Source: Oreohelix idahoensis
Lineage: Eukaryota; Mollusca; Gastropoda; Stylommatophora; Oreohelicidae
Assembly (NCBI GenBank): GCA_024509875.1
Contig: JAMPIV010022911.1
Coordinates: forward strand, 868,001 to 932,000
DNA length: 64,000 nt
Direction: 5' to 3'
The position numbers and the translations under genes were made by a program. Below, one piece after another: positions 13,001-22,137 of the stretch. The number at the start of each line of letters is the position of its first letter. Position 1 is the first letter of the stretch. The notes below the pieces were generated by a model that made no database searches, was not told the origin of the DNA, and saw only the letters and a program-made list of their open reading frames with translations.

Positions 13001-14186
13001 AAAATTACAAAGATATACCCATGGACGAGACAAACCAATGACAGAATTAGCTAAAATAGATTAGATAGGACATGTTTTCAGGTAAAGGCACGCTCTGTCC
13101 ACAAGAGGGGGGAAAAAACAGGAAAAGTCCAAATTAGAAACGAGAAGCACTTTCTCACGGGAAAGTAAACGATTATAAAGATGAAAAGACAATTATTCCG
13201 AAACTAATTACAGCAAGTAGCCGTTTCCACGGTAAACATAAGCTAATCAGAACCAACATCAGTACCTATAGACAAATAAATAACATTTACATCCGTAACA
13301 ATAGACACACAAGTTAAGCAATATCGACAATGATAACAATAGACACTAGAAATACCAGAAATATATTTACCTGCTCAAGAGAATGTTCCGGACCTTCTCG
13401 GCCTACACAAATAGTGGCAGGCAATGAATTCACTGTTGTCCAGCTCAGCAACCTGTGGGTAAGTCTATGGAAAAATTTCTGGAATTTTACTGTCCTGGAT
13501 TGTGGGGAAATACAAAAACCCTTGTTGACTGTTTCAGTACTGCTGTCCACTTGGCTGTCTGTGTCGCAGAGAGTACTGCTCGTGGCAGCGCTATCTTCAT
13601 TATCGTTCTTGAAGTATGAAGATGACGTGCTGACATAAGTGTAAGAACTATACGTTTGGGTGCTGCTTGGATTCACGAATGACCTCAAAGCGGAAATCGA
13701 GTAAATCGCCGTGGATATATCTATGTTACTGCAATCCACACAGCTGTCCTGCATAGGCGAGTATTTCTCGTTGGAAGGAAGATAATCGGTAATGCTTTCA
13801 TTGCCAGTGGACCTTATGCCACCGTTGCGTATATTTCTTGGCGATAGAGAACCGGCAACTGGGCGAGGTGTGACCTCTTCGAAACTTGCCAATTCTGAGC
13901 TTGTTTGTAAGCTCTCAATCACGCGGTCATCAAAGATGACGAAAGTAGAATCACGATTTGTAGGCTCGTTCCTGTGAGCAGATGGCGGAGTATTCTCCAC
14001 ATTAGGAATGACAAATCGAACTGATGCATGACGCCGGGCACTCTGGGGTGTCGGCGCTCTGTTTTCGATGGCCATGGCACTTCGCTTTTTATTATTGAAC
14101 TTCAAGTTGGACGAACGTCCAGTGGTTCTCTCCTCCTGCTCTTGCGCTATGGACGCATTGTGGGAAAAGCATTCGAAGATCTTCAT
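6887..14186 (-). CDS. Putative Rho guanine nucleotide exchange factor with PDZ and DH domains (3' end outside window)
   Basis: Ten minus-strand exons join in one open frame of 2092 nt (697 codons plus one base): 14186-13371, 12845-12791, 12473-12430, 12052-11971, 11425-11320, 10503-10191, 9388-9200, 8315-8181, 7554-7381, 7064-6887. Every junction has AG and GT and all phases agree. Residues 1-290 are Ser/Thr-rich and probably disordered. Residues about 304-382 form a PDZ domain (ITVTRGRDGFGFSFVG, then GSPAERAGVQKEDLILMING). Residues about 385-470 are a linker. Residues about 485-697 match a Dbl-homology domain (LMSLEQSYIDYMQLGMEIYS, ending HSPDYINLKQMVDM). DH domains load GTP onto Rho-family GTPases, and PDZ domains anchor proteins at membranes or the cortex. 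The usual PxQR signature is replaced by NRPFWHFQDLY, so this DH is divergent. A PH domain is expected downstream but is not in the window. The frame stays open upstream of 14186 to about 14312, so the start may be further 5'. Confidence 0.8.
7381..7554 (-). CDS. RhoGEF exon 9: DH domain core
   Basis: 58 codons in phase 0, acceptor TTTCAG and donor GTAAGA. Contains YETYAQGLDQSNLLLRDL and RRLSVSAFINRPFW. The last part aligns with the most conserved DH segment but lacks the canonical Gln-Arg. Confidence 0.8.
7718..8130 (+). mobile_element. Decayed LINE fragment in a RhoGEF intron
   Basis: Nucleotide similarity to the full LINE at about 24645-25000 (the stretch containing GGCAAGAGGGGCTTTCATTG), with many indels. 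It occupies most of the intron between exons 8 and 9. Confidence 0.7.
8181..8315 (-). CDS. RhoGEF exon 8: DH domain
   Basis: 45 codons in phase 0, acceptor CTGCAG and donor GTGATA. Starts LVTISENNLKQLQERIS, the helix that follows the NVEK end of exon 7 in DH domains. Confidence 0.8.
8355..8768 (+). mobile_element. LINE 3' fragment, plus orientation, RhoGEF intron
   Basis: Matches the C-terminal coding part and 3' tail of the LINE at 24.77-25.17 kb. The translation keeps KRGRGRPRSTRRRELETEVK and the FVEGLCSFGSGG end. It faces an inverted partner at 8855-9100 in the same intron. Confidence 0.85.
8855..9100 (-). mobile_element. LINE 3' fragment, minus orientation, RhoGEF intron
   Basis: Reverse complement of the LINE tail (about 24890-25150 of the full copy). 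It lies tail to tail with the fragment at 8355-8768, with about 90 bp between them. Confidence 0.8.
9200..9388 (-). CDS. RhoGEF exon 7: start of DH domain
   Basis: 63 codons in phase 0, acceptor TTCTAG and donor GTAGCT. LMSLEQSYIDYMQLGMEIYS followed by RPLRHCILNQQQYTTVFQNV is the first conserved helix region of a Dbl-homology domain. Confidence 0.8.
9761..9830 (-). mobile_element. 3' tip of the second LINE family
   Basis: Reverse complement of the last ~60 bp of the LINE at 39176-39764, including the sequence around GATCAAAGAAGAAG. It lies in the intron between RhoGEF exons 6 and 7. Confidence 0.65.
10060..10120 (+). mobile_element. Remnant of the LINE 5' region
   Basis: Shares ATGGACAAGTCAAATA and the preceding A-rich stretch with the full LINE near 21950-21990. 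Confidence 0.5.
10191..10503 (-). CDS. RhoGEF exon 6: end of PDZ and linker
   Basis: 313 nt, acceptor TTTAG and donor GTTAGT. The last PDZ strand is DPQFLIIRLQR. It is followed by a hydrophilic linker with SYxSMADDSSMYSQPSQS-like composition, probably disordered. Confidence 0.8.
11320..11425 (-). CDS. RhoGEF exon 5: PDZ domain, middle
   Basis: 106 nt, acceptor CTCAG and donor GTGAGT. Encodes GSPAERAGVQKEDLILMING and the helix with RQAAHMVK. GSPAxRAG and the LILMING motif are standard PDZ features. Confidence 0.85.
11529..11725 (-). mobile_element. Possible LINE tail remnant
   Basis: Read on the minus strand it gives WRDMITYSNQA-like text. That resembles the tails at 27.7 kb (RRDMITTPAG) and 30.1 kb. 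Short and degraded; it lies in the intron between exons 4 and 5 and abuts the TCATCATCATT run. Confidence 0.3.
11971..12052 (-). CDS. RhoGEF exon 4: PDZ domain, first part
   Basis: 82 nt, acceptor TTTCAG and donor GTATGA. Encodes ITVTRGRDGFGFSFVG and a PRVGTVER stretch: the first beta strand and the carboxylate-binding loop (GFGF, in place of GLGF) of a PDZ fold. Confidence 0.8.
12430..12473 (-). CDS. RhoGEF exon 3
   Basis: 44 nt, acceptor CTACAG and donor GTAAGA. Its two leading bases complete the split codon from exon 2. It ends in phase 0 directly before the PDZ exon. Confidence 0.65.
12791..12845 (-). CDS. RhoGEF exon 2
   Basis: 55 nt, acceptor TGTAG and donor GTAAGT. Reads DHDSYQMEETASTDHNVT in phase with exon 1 and leaves one base for the next codon. 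Confidence 0.65.
13371..14186 (-). CDS. RhoGEF exon 1 (first visible): disordered N-terminus
   Basis: 272 codons ending in a GTAAAT donor. Rich in Ser, Thr and Asn, with basic patches and repeated TPP/TPQ motifs that suggest phosphorylation. The frame is open upstream to about 14312 without a Met. A pyrimidine-rich stretch and AG near 14345 could be an acceptor from an earlier exon, but 14186 has a reasonable start context. Confidence 0.75.
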
Positions 14187-14312
14187 GTTGGCTGCTGATA
14201 GCTTTTCGTATAGGTGAGAAGTAATGGCCTGATAATAGCGCTTGATGATGATCTGGTAACGATCGTTTTGTGATACAGTGTCTAAACAAAGACTGTGTCG
14301 CAGCTCAGTTCA

Positions 14313-15394
14313 CAAATGTTGCAACTTCTGCAGCAACATCACAACTGAAAAATAAAAAAAAATTTGAAGTCAATTTAATTCTTAACTAAATGTAAAGAAA
14401 TTACGATTAAAAATGGTAAGAACGGAAAAAGAAGTTGCTATGGATGGACAGTGCATACGCTGAGTAAACCTGTTGACAGTATTTGAAATAAGAAAGGCAA
14501 AGGGAGATATATTTGTGACACACCACAATTAGCGAGGTGGTAAATTACATTACAACTACTCGACATAGCACGCGACTATGTGAACACCCGATTGGTCGAA
14601 ATCTTTTCTTTTCATTTGAGGTTTTTCTTGCGGCGATGCACATGTCTTTCAACCTAGCCCGAAGTCCGTCGGTTATAAACAGGCGCAATGAGCATTCATT
14701 ATGTCAACTGTATAGTCCAATGTTGATCAGTGTACGCCAGCTAAAATGATTTTCCGTCCGTTATTTTATTTATTATCATTTTTGTGCTAAAAAGTAAGAA
14801 AGACATCAGTACATGCTTGACACTCGAAATTAATCACAGGGATGATTTTTATTTCTACCCACTGATTTCTCTATTGTTATCCTCTGCCTAATGACAATAA
14901 AGAACCCGTAAGAAAACGGAACACAATGGGTAATCACAAAAGAAGGGATAGATCTGGTAGGTACCACAAAGATAGTCGCCTGGATGACGCGTCACATGAC
15001 ACAAAGACCAGACACGGTCGCCGGTATGTACGGTACTTCATGGTGTAACCAAGCGCCAAACTAAAGTACACTGTAGTTCCCGGGACTAACGCTCCCTCCT
15101 GAAAATTAACACATAGGAAATTGTGCCTCTGTAAAAGAACTTGCCACAGAAACTTATCGTTGCAATCACTAAAAGATTGTAAAACCGTTTTTTTTTCCCA
15201 TTACCTAAATCTCCGCGGTGTCCCAGAATTTGGGGAATAAGCTTCAATGTTGGATTTATCATTTCCAGATAAGATTTAGTTCATAGTACCATACCCTCTA
15301 CTGTAATATATTCAGTCTGCTGCAAACTCATACTAACATTAATATGTATAGAAAAGGTTTTAGCTTCCCGTGGAGATAAACATGCTAAATCCTT
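14313..15394. other. No recognised feature: upstream flank of the RhoGEF gene
   Basis: AT-rich, with no ORF that looks coding. It may hold the promoter or earlier exons of the minus-strand gene; nothing in the sequence settles this. Confidence 0.4.
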
Positions 15395-15720
15395 CCTTTC
15401 CCGTGCCATTCGTTGAAGACTATCCCCATGTCTTTAATCTCTTTCATTTCTTGTCTCCAGTTGTCTTATTAGTGTGTTTCGTATCCAACGTCTGCGTCCC
15501 ATTGTCACCTTCCGCCGAATTGGCGCCCGCCTGGTCTTTTCCCACCAGCGATCTTGCTACACCATCTCAATCCCCTTACTCTGCGAAAGTTTGCATCTTT
15601 CTGGTTGTCATTTCCCCCCTCCCTCCTTCCATGTCTCGGTCACACAATACGGCTGACTAGACATCTCAGCCGAAGAATCCCATCTTTGTGGTGGATCGAA
15701 TTTTAAGAATGGTCATAGAC
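15395..15720 (-). mobile_element. Probable degraded LINE tail
   Basis: Minus-strand translation gives fragments such as GGKRPGGRQ, QWDADVGYETH and DNWRQEMKEIKDMG. These echo the Gly/Arg-rich, Trp-containing C-terminus of LINEs. Several frames are needed. Confidence 0.35.
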
Positions 15721-15795
15721 TTTCCTATGCAATGAACCTCCGGCCCCTGTACTCTTATTTGGGACCGAAGACGCATCAACAGTGATAAATGAAGT

Positions 15796-16045
15796 CCAGC
15801 GACCCATAGCTAGACTGCTTGCGTCAGGGTCAGCGAACCAGGGCTTACCAAGACCCTACTCCACCTCCAAGTGGTTGGTCCTGGAAACAGGCTGCATCAC
15901 TGCCGTCTGGCTGAGAGAGTAGGGATCGAAGTGGGAAGGCTAACCCGGTCCCAAAAAATGCCGTGCTGAAGTCGAATGTGTCGGCCGAAAGGAGCGAAAC
16001 GGACACAACGCAACCAACGTCCTGTTCAGGACGAACCAAGAAGTA
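15796..16045 (+). repeat. Unclassified interspersed repeat, copy 1
   Basis: About 250 bp highly similar to the reverse complement of 21305-21585. Shared landmarks are CAGCGACCCATAGCT-like starts, GTCCTGGAAACAG, ATGCCGTGC and TCAGGACGAAC, after which an AAG/GAA-rich tail begins. The A-rich tail suggests a retroposed element. The class is unknown. Confidence 0.65.
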
Positions 16046-16111
16046 GTCTTATTTTGGTTAAATAAGACTAATATTCATTAAATTAGAATATGAGGTCTAA
16101 ATGAACTGTCG

Positions 16112-16327
16112 TAGAGGAATAGAGTGTTAGAGACCACCATACTAGGTCCAGCATTGAGATGGGGTGACCAGGTCCCTCCCACGCTGCCTTTTCCTTCCCT
16201 AACTCTAAAGAGCAGAGTCAGGTATCCATTTACAGCTGGGTAGACTGGAGCGTGTCGGTAGCGTGATTCTAACCTGGCACCTTTGCCGCTAGAGACCACT
16301 CTAACCACTCTGTCAATCAGACGCTAC
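16112..16327 (-). mobile_element. tRNA-derived SINE
   Basis: On the minus strand the head reads as a degenerate tRNA. It begins GTAGCGTCTGATTGACAGAG, has an A-box-like GAGTGGTTAGAGTGG, and a B-box GGTTAGAATCACGC about 50 bp on. A body follows that includes CCAGCTGTAAATGGATACC and a G-rich GGGAAGGAAAAGG. This layout is typical of tRNA-headed SINEs transcribed by RNA polymerase III. No tRNA function is expected. Confidence 0.75.
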
Positions 16328-16329
16328 AT

Positions 16330-17040
16330 GAGGTTTAGAAATAGATCAATAAATAATAGAACTTTTCACCCTCAGCATAAGGAGCGCAAATAAAAGTGAT
16401 GAATAGAATAAAATCCTGACAATGTGATTTACAAATCCAAACTGGCATATACTGTTCCCTTTTTGATCAAATCGGAATACTATTTGCGTTACAGTCGTGG
16501 CATTACAATATACATTCGTCCACATCGACGAAGAATGTTAAATTTATTCATCGCTAGGATTGTGTATTTTTGTCTTGTTCCTTATTCCTAATTTCAAAAT
16601 TATTCATAATTCTAATCATCCCTTAGCTTCTTTGAGAACAAAAAGTGTATTGCTCAAACATCTTGAAAAGGTAAAGGATTGACCGCAACACAGGAAAATA
16701 TAATCGGATCCTTATCGTTGAAACTATGGATCAGTTACCATAGTAACGATTGTTTGACGGGCGGGATAGGCGTCGGGAGCCGGACAAGATGTATACAGAA
16801 GCAGGTCGAACTATGTTGACCCGTGTTTCAGATAAAAATAAACAGCAGCCGGCTAAATCACATTTGCTAGTCGATTCCTGGAATGGTCAGTGCATGTTAA
16901 TGAGGTAGCAGATCCAATACTGTGATAACTGATTTAGATTACTGTTGAAGATGTGAAGAGAACGGACTTAATTGGATGGCAGGGGAAATAGTTTATTTTC
17001 CTCTGGATCGGAGAAGGAAAAGGCAAGAAGATTAAAGGAC
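16330..17040. other. No recognised feature
   Basis: AT-rich DNA with only short ORFs. I see no gene or repeat family. Confidence 0.4.
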
Positions 17041-17048
17041 AGGTGGAT

Positions 17049-17445
17049 AAACAAATAGATAGATTTATAGAATTACAGACAAATAAATAGATTAATAAAA
17101 TTACAGACAAATAGATAGATAATAAAATTACAGACAAATAGATAGATTTATAGAATTACAGACAGATAGATTTATAGAATTTCAGATAGATATATCTATA
17201 AAATTAGACAAATAGATAGATTTATAGAATTACAGACAAATAGAAAGATTTATAGAATTACAGACAAATAGAAAGATTTATAGAATTACTGACAAATAGA
17301 TGTATAGAATTACAGACAAATAGATGTAGGCTATATAATTACAGACAAATAGATGTATAGAATTACAGACAAATAGATGTATAGAATTACAGACAAATAG
17401 ATGTATAGAACTACAGACAAATAGATGTATAGAATTACAGATAAG
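17049..17445 (+). repeat. Minisatellite, roughly 24-28 bp unit
   Basis: About 15 units built on GACAAATAGATGTATAGAATT and variants with an added GATAGATTT. The right half is more uniform. Minus-strand ORFs through it (YLSVILYI repeats) are by-products. Confidence 0.85.
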
Positions 17446-18160
17446 TAGATCGACAAAAATAAAATGAAAGTGCGATATTGAGATGAATAGACAAAAATAT
17501 AAATACGTAAAAGGGAAATCAATAAATAGTTACGTAGACAGATCGATGATAGACAGACAGACAGGTACATTGTGAGATAGACAGGAGGAAAACAAAGACA
17601 AAAAGATAATGGAAAGAGACATAAATAGAAATGAAAGCCTAATTAAACAGACAAATATAGATACAGGCCTACATATAAATACATAGATATCTGAACATAC
17701 ATATAATATGCCAATACAGACTTAAAGATGTAGGCTAGATTGATATAGGCCTATAGATAGATAAAGATATATAAGCCTACATAGATATATGCATATAAAT
17801 AGATATGTAGAAATTAAAAGAAACTTAAGACAGATATATAAGTCTATATAATTAAATAAACATACATATAAGCAAATAGAGAGATGTCGATAGCCAGATT
17901 GCTTACGGAAGACCAACAAAAGCATATAAGCCTACACAGTGAGAAGAACATGAATTGCAAAGAATTAACAGAGACTGCTGAAAATGAATAAAAAATGCAG
18001 ACAATAAACAAAGTCTGTTGCAAATAAACTAAGACAAGCTGAACGCTATGAAAAACGATTATTGCTATAAACAGCAGCAAAGGCAGACACAATGAAAATA
18101 ATGAGATCTGAGACGAAGATAGTTAAAACAGTGACAACACATATCTATGTAGGCCTACTT
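17446..18160 (+). repeat. Degenerate GATA/ACATA-rich low-complexity DNA
   Basis: Irregular runs of AGATA, ACATA and TAGGCCTA-type words continue from the minisatellite. No coding sequence is recognised. Confidence 0.55.
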
Positions 18161-19520
18161 ACCAAACTTGGCAAACGTCTCTGTCTCTCTCTACACGTAT
18201 AGACCTATCTCTTATTCCGAACAATCAGCACTCAAATAGTCCATCAAAATATCGTTGGTACCTTGTAAATGTGATCAAAATTAGCACCACTTTGCAGATC
18301 CACTTATGAGATGAAAAGATTTTCCACAATTGCAAAGGCAAATTATAACCGAAAACAGCCACAATTTTGTTAAACGCACACCGAAGTCTGGGAAAAACTG
18401 ATTTCACCGAACAGATATTCTCCCTTTTATCACGTCCCGCCGAATTAAGACAAGCCCACTCGATCGGTTGGTGGGCGGGGCTTGATTTGCTAGGCGTCTC
18501 TGACGTGCTTACGTCTGGTAATCAATGGTTAGCTAATCACTCGCTCTCGCCTTACAGCGATAAGAAGGCACGACCTAAACTGAATGTTCATTGGTCAGAA
18601 CGTTACATTTGGCTTGATTATCAAAAGTAGTTGTAAACAACATGAGATACCCGCTTGTAATCAGGACCCCTATTCAAATTCGGTACCGCATGTTATGATA
18701 GGTTATCTGTCAAACACATCACTTAACTTTGGACGATTTATCTGTAGCGATTGGTTGGAAGAGTTAGACAATTTAAATGTAACGCCACGGATAAAAAAAA
18801 AGAAACAAAAAGCAAAACAAGAATATAAATAATCTAAATATTGTGAGGTGGGATACACACACACACTCACATACACGCAATTATAATTTTTCATTTACCA
18901 TATGATGGACTACAATAAATGACGGGAAAGGGGTAATATCATAGACAGATAGCAACAACTGAATATAGGCCTACTAATTAAAATTATACACAATATATCA
19001 TAATTATAACCAATCACGGGTAGAACGGGATATTTTTCTTTGTCAGTTAAAAATTAATAAACGGATAACAAATAACACAAAATGGCGAAACAGAAATTAC
19101 GCTAAGGGCCCTTTCTAAGGACAAAATAATTGATATGTTTGATAGAATTATAAGTTTGAAATCTGAAGCGAAATACAGATCTCAAAAATTGATAACTTAC
19201 GTTGGGCGAAATAGAAAACACAGAATGACAGAAATATAATCTAGATTTTACCGACAGCCTGCCTCTTGTATTTTAACCAAGATTAAATGCAAGACAATAT
19301 GAAAATACTGTATTTGATGAGAGGTTATAACTGTTGGGTCTGAAAGTGCGCAACGGACAAAGATAATAAGAGATGATAGGAAACTCTATACAGAGCGATA
19401 CAACAGGGGGCAATCTGATCATCAGAAGTGGTCCCCCCGAATAAACACAGGAAACGATCACAAGAATGTATTTTTTTTTAATACAAAAAAACACCTCTAC
19501 AATATGCAAAATCATACATA
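18161..19520. other. No recognised feature
   Basis: Only short ORFs. A CA-rich stretch lies at 18853-18880 and a poly-A at 18794-18804. Nothing else is identified. Confidence 0.4.
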
Positions 19521-19524
19521 TATG

Positions 19525-20385
19525 TTGGCAGAAATATAGACAAAGCAGGAGGGACAGACAATTATATCAAAATAAGGATACACAAGACAAGATGATAATT
19601 CTTTGCATTGAGAAATTACGGGAATAAAAGAGACATCAAATCCAACATAAAAATCAGAAACCTCAGCTCAATTATAAAGTCAGTGCTGTTGTATGGCTCG
19701 TAAGATTTTTTCTTACTAGCAATAGATTGGGTTATGAAAACATCGACATCACACAACAGAAATGGAATCCAGTGGAATCTGACTAAACAGCTTGATGATC
19801 TGGATTTTGCAGATGACTTGGCTCTTCTGTACCATAACCATAATCAGATGCAAAAGAAAATGAAAATTCTCGATGAGAGGTCACAACAAGTGAGCCTGAA
19901 AATACACAGGGAAAAGACAAAGATTATGAGAATAAATGCAAAAAATGATAACAAGGTTGAACTTGAAGAAACACCACTAAAGGATGTAGAATCGTAATGA
20001 AAGCTCCTCTTGCTTTTTGTATTCTTATTTTGATATCATTGTCTGTCCCTCAAACTTTGTCTATATTACTGCCAAGATATGTGTTTCTTGCGTAGAATAG
20101 AAGGACTGAAATGGTATGACAAAGTCATAAATGTGGAATTGATGACAAGAACCAGACAAGTGCCAGTGGAACAAAAGATGAGAAGAAGACGCTGGCGATG
20201 GATAGGACACACATTGAGGAAACCTGTTGATAGCATTACAAGGCAGTCCTTGTTCTGGAATCCACAGGGAAAGAGAGGCAGAGGTAGACCAAAAAACACA
20301 TGGAGAAGAGAACTGGATACAGAGGTGAAAATGATGAGGAAAACATGCTCCGTTGTTGGAGCAAAGGTACATACTTGAGATAAAA
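19525..20385 (+). mobile_element. Scrambled LINE copy with an internal inversion
   Basis: Four blocks match the full LINE in the wrong order: 19525-19710 equals about 24590-24760 (+); 19711-19996 equals about 24300-24560 (+, with LDFADDLALL); 19999-20085 is the reverse complement of about 24580-24680; 20080-20375 equals about 24815-25095 (+). The inverted block suggests twin priming or later rearrangement. Confidence 0.8.
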
Positions 20386-20493
20386 AAGAAGATAAGCTGA
20401 TTGAGCGCTCCAAAACAACATCTGATAATATAAATGTTTCTTAAAAACCGAAAGACAGTTTTATTTTTTCAGGGTAAAGAAATCGGGGATTGG

Positions 20494-20545
20494 AGCTAAG
20501 GTAAATATTTGAGATAAAATAGAAGATAAGCTGATTGTGCGTTCC
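20494..20545 (+). repeat. Short dispersed repeat (three copies)
   Basis: The word around GGAGCTAAGGTAAATATTTG followed by GAAGATAAGCT recurs at 20360-20420, here, and at 28599-28655. Its origin is unknown; two copies flank the LINE debris. Confidence 0.55.
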
Positions 20546-20567
20546 GAAAAATAACTGATAATATCAA

Positions 20568-20990
20568 GAACTTGAGCGGATGGCACAGGACAGGAAGACT
20601 TGGCATGTGTTTCATGAAGGCCTATGCTTCTCGGGGAGCTAAAGGGTATTGATTGATTGATTGATTGACTATACTTCTCGGGGAGCTAAAGGATATTGAA
20701 TAATTGACTATACTTCTCGGGGAGCTAAAGGATATTGATTGATTGACTATACTTCTCGGGGAGCTAAAGGATATTGAATGATTGATTGACTATACTTCTC
20801 GGGGAGCTAAAGGACATTGAACGATTGATTGACTATACTTCTCGGGGAGCTAAAGGACATTGAATGATTGATTGACTATACTTCTCGCGGAGCTAAAGGA
20901 CATTGAATGATTGACTATGCTTCTAGTGGAGCTAAAGGATATTTATTGATTGACTATACTTCTAGTGGAGCTAATGGAATTGATGAAAAG
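20568..20990 (+). repeat. Minisatellite seeded by a LINE 3' tail
   Basis: It begins with a LINE terminus (AACTTGAGCGGATGGCACAG, then GGCCTATGCTTCTC). It runs on as nine units of 39-47 bp carrying CTTCTCGGGGAGCTAAAGG and a variable (ATTG)n spacer. Confidence 0.85.
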
Positions 20991-21079
20991 TAAATGAAAA
21001 ATAAAAGCAATTAAATGATATATGATGAAGAAGCAGAAGCATGGACAAGAAGCAGGCAGTTAGAAGAAAGATATACCGG

Positions 21080-21245
21080 AACTTGAAATGTTGGTAAACC
21101 TGTTGATAGCTTTATAAGGCTCTTCTCTTTTCTGGAACCTCCAGGGTAAGACAGATACCGGGAGACTGAAGAACCTATGGAGAAGACAACTGGCGACAGA
21201 AAATAAAGGGACGTGGAATTTGTGCAATGGAACAGGCGGACATCA
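21080..21245 (+). mobile_element. LINE 3' fragment, degraded
   Basis: Matches the LINE stretch around 24960-25090 (GTAAACCTGTTGATAGC, then CTCTTTTCTGGAACC). Several indels. Confidence 0.65.
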
Positions 21246-21304
21246 GAAGTTTGTTGAAAATTCTACGATACTTGAGAAACTGAAAGACTTGGATGATAAT
21301 TCTT

Positions 21305-21585
21305 CTTCTTCTTCTTCTTCGTTCGTCCTGAAAAGGACGGTGGTTGCGTTGTGTCTGTTTACGCCTAAGCTGTGATATCTGCACCTTTCGGTCGATACAT
21401 CCGACTTCTGCACGGCATTTTTTAGGACCGGGTTTGCCTTCCCATTTCGATCCACACTCGCTCAGCCAGACTGCACAGCTGCAGACTGTTTCCAGGACCA
21501 CCACGTGGAGGTGGAGTGCGGTCTTGACCAGCTCTGGTTCGCTGGTCCTGACGCAGGCAGTCAAGCTATGAGTCGCTGACTGAGG
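21305..21585 (-). repeat. Unclassified interspersed repeat, copy 2
   Basis: Inverted relative of 15796-16045. On the minus strand it ends CCTTTTCAGGACGAACGAAG followed by an (AAG)n run at 21299-21322. The 129-aa minus ORF through it is in an uncertain frame and matches nothing I recognise. Confidence 0.65.
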
Positions 21586-21616
21586 TCTCTATTGCTGCGT
21601 CTTGAGGTCCCAGGAT

Positions 21617-21680
21617 GATAATGATGATGATGATGATACTGATGACGATAGTGATGATGATCATGATGATGATGAATATA
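21617..21680 (+). repeat. (GATGAT)n microsatellite
   Basis: Imperfect GAT/TGA repeat just upstream of the full-length LINE. Confidence 0.7.
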
Positions 21681-22020
21681 TGTAGAAGAATTGAGCATAT
21701 ATAACTGAATGAGAGGAAAGCAAATAAAGAAGTCATAGAAAACCTAGGAATGAAATGATAAATGATGAAATGTTTCAAAGTTAAGACAGCTAAACTATTT
21801 TGGTCACTTATAAAAAGACATCACCCGTGTGTTACCGGGGCCCGAAAGGGGAGCAAAGAATAGTAACACTGTCCCCTGCCAGGCATGTCGTAGAAGGCGA
21901 CTAAGGAGGGTTGGGCATGGGGCCGGTTACCCCATCCTGTAAAAAATTTAAACCACAAAAAAACTTCAACAAATATGGACAAGTCAAATAAAGGAAATAA
22001 AACACAGCCATCCAAGACAG

Positions 22021-22137
22021 AGGTGAAAATGATGAGGAGAACATGGAAAGAACTTGAGATGATGGCACGGGACAGGAGGACTTGGCATGTGTTTGTTGAA
22101 GGCCTATGCTCCTTTGGGAGTGGAGGGTTATGAATGA
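22021..22137 (+). mobile_element. 117-bp LINE tail nested inside the full-length LINE
   Basis: Matches 25059-25175 of the host LINE with one difference that I can see. It is flanked by the 11-bp duplication ATCCAAGACAG (22010-22020 and 22138-22148), as expected for a 5'-truncated insertion made by the family's own machinery. Confidence 0.9.

Noticed and set aside
16112..16327. Functional tRNA gene
   Set aside because: The head cannot form a clean cloverleaf by eye and is followed by a SINE body.
17331..17570. Minus-strand ORF with YLSVILYI repeats
   Set aside because: By-product of the 24-bp minisatellite.
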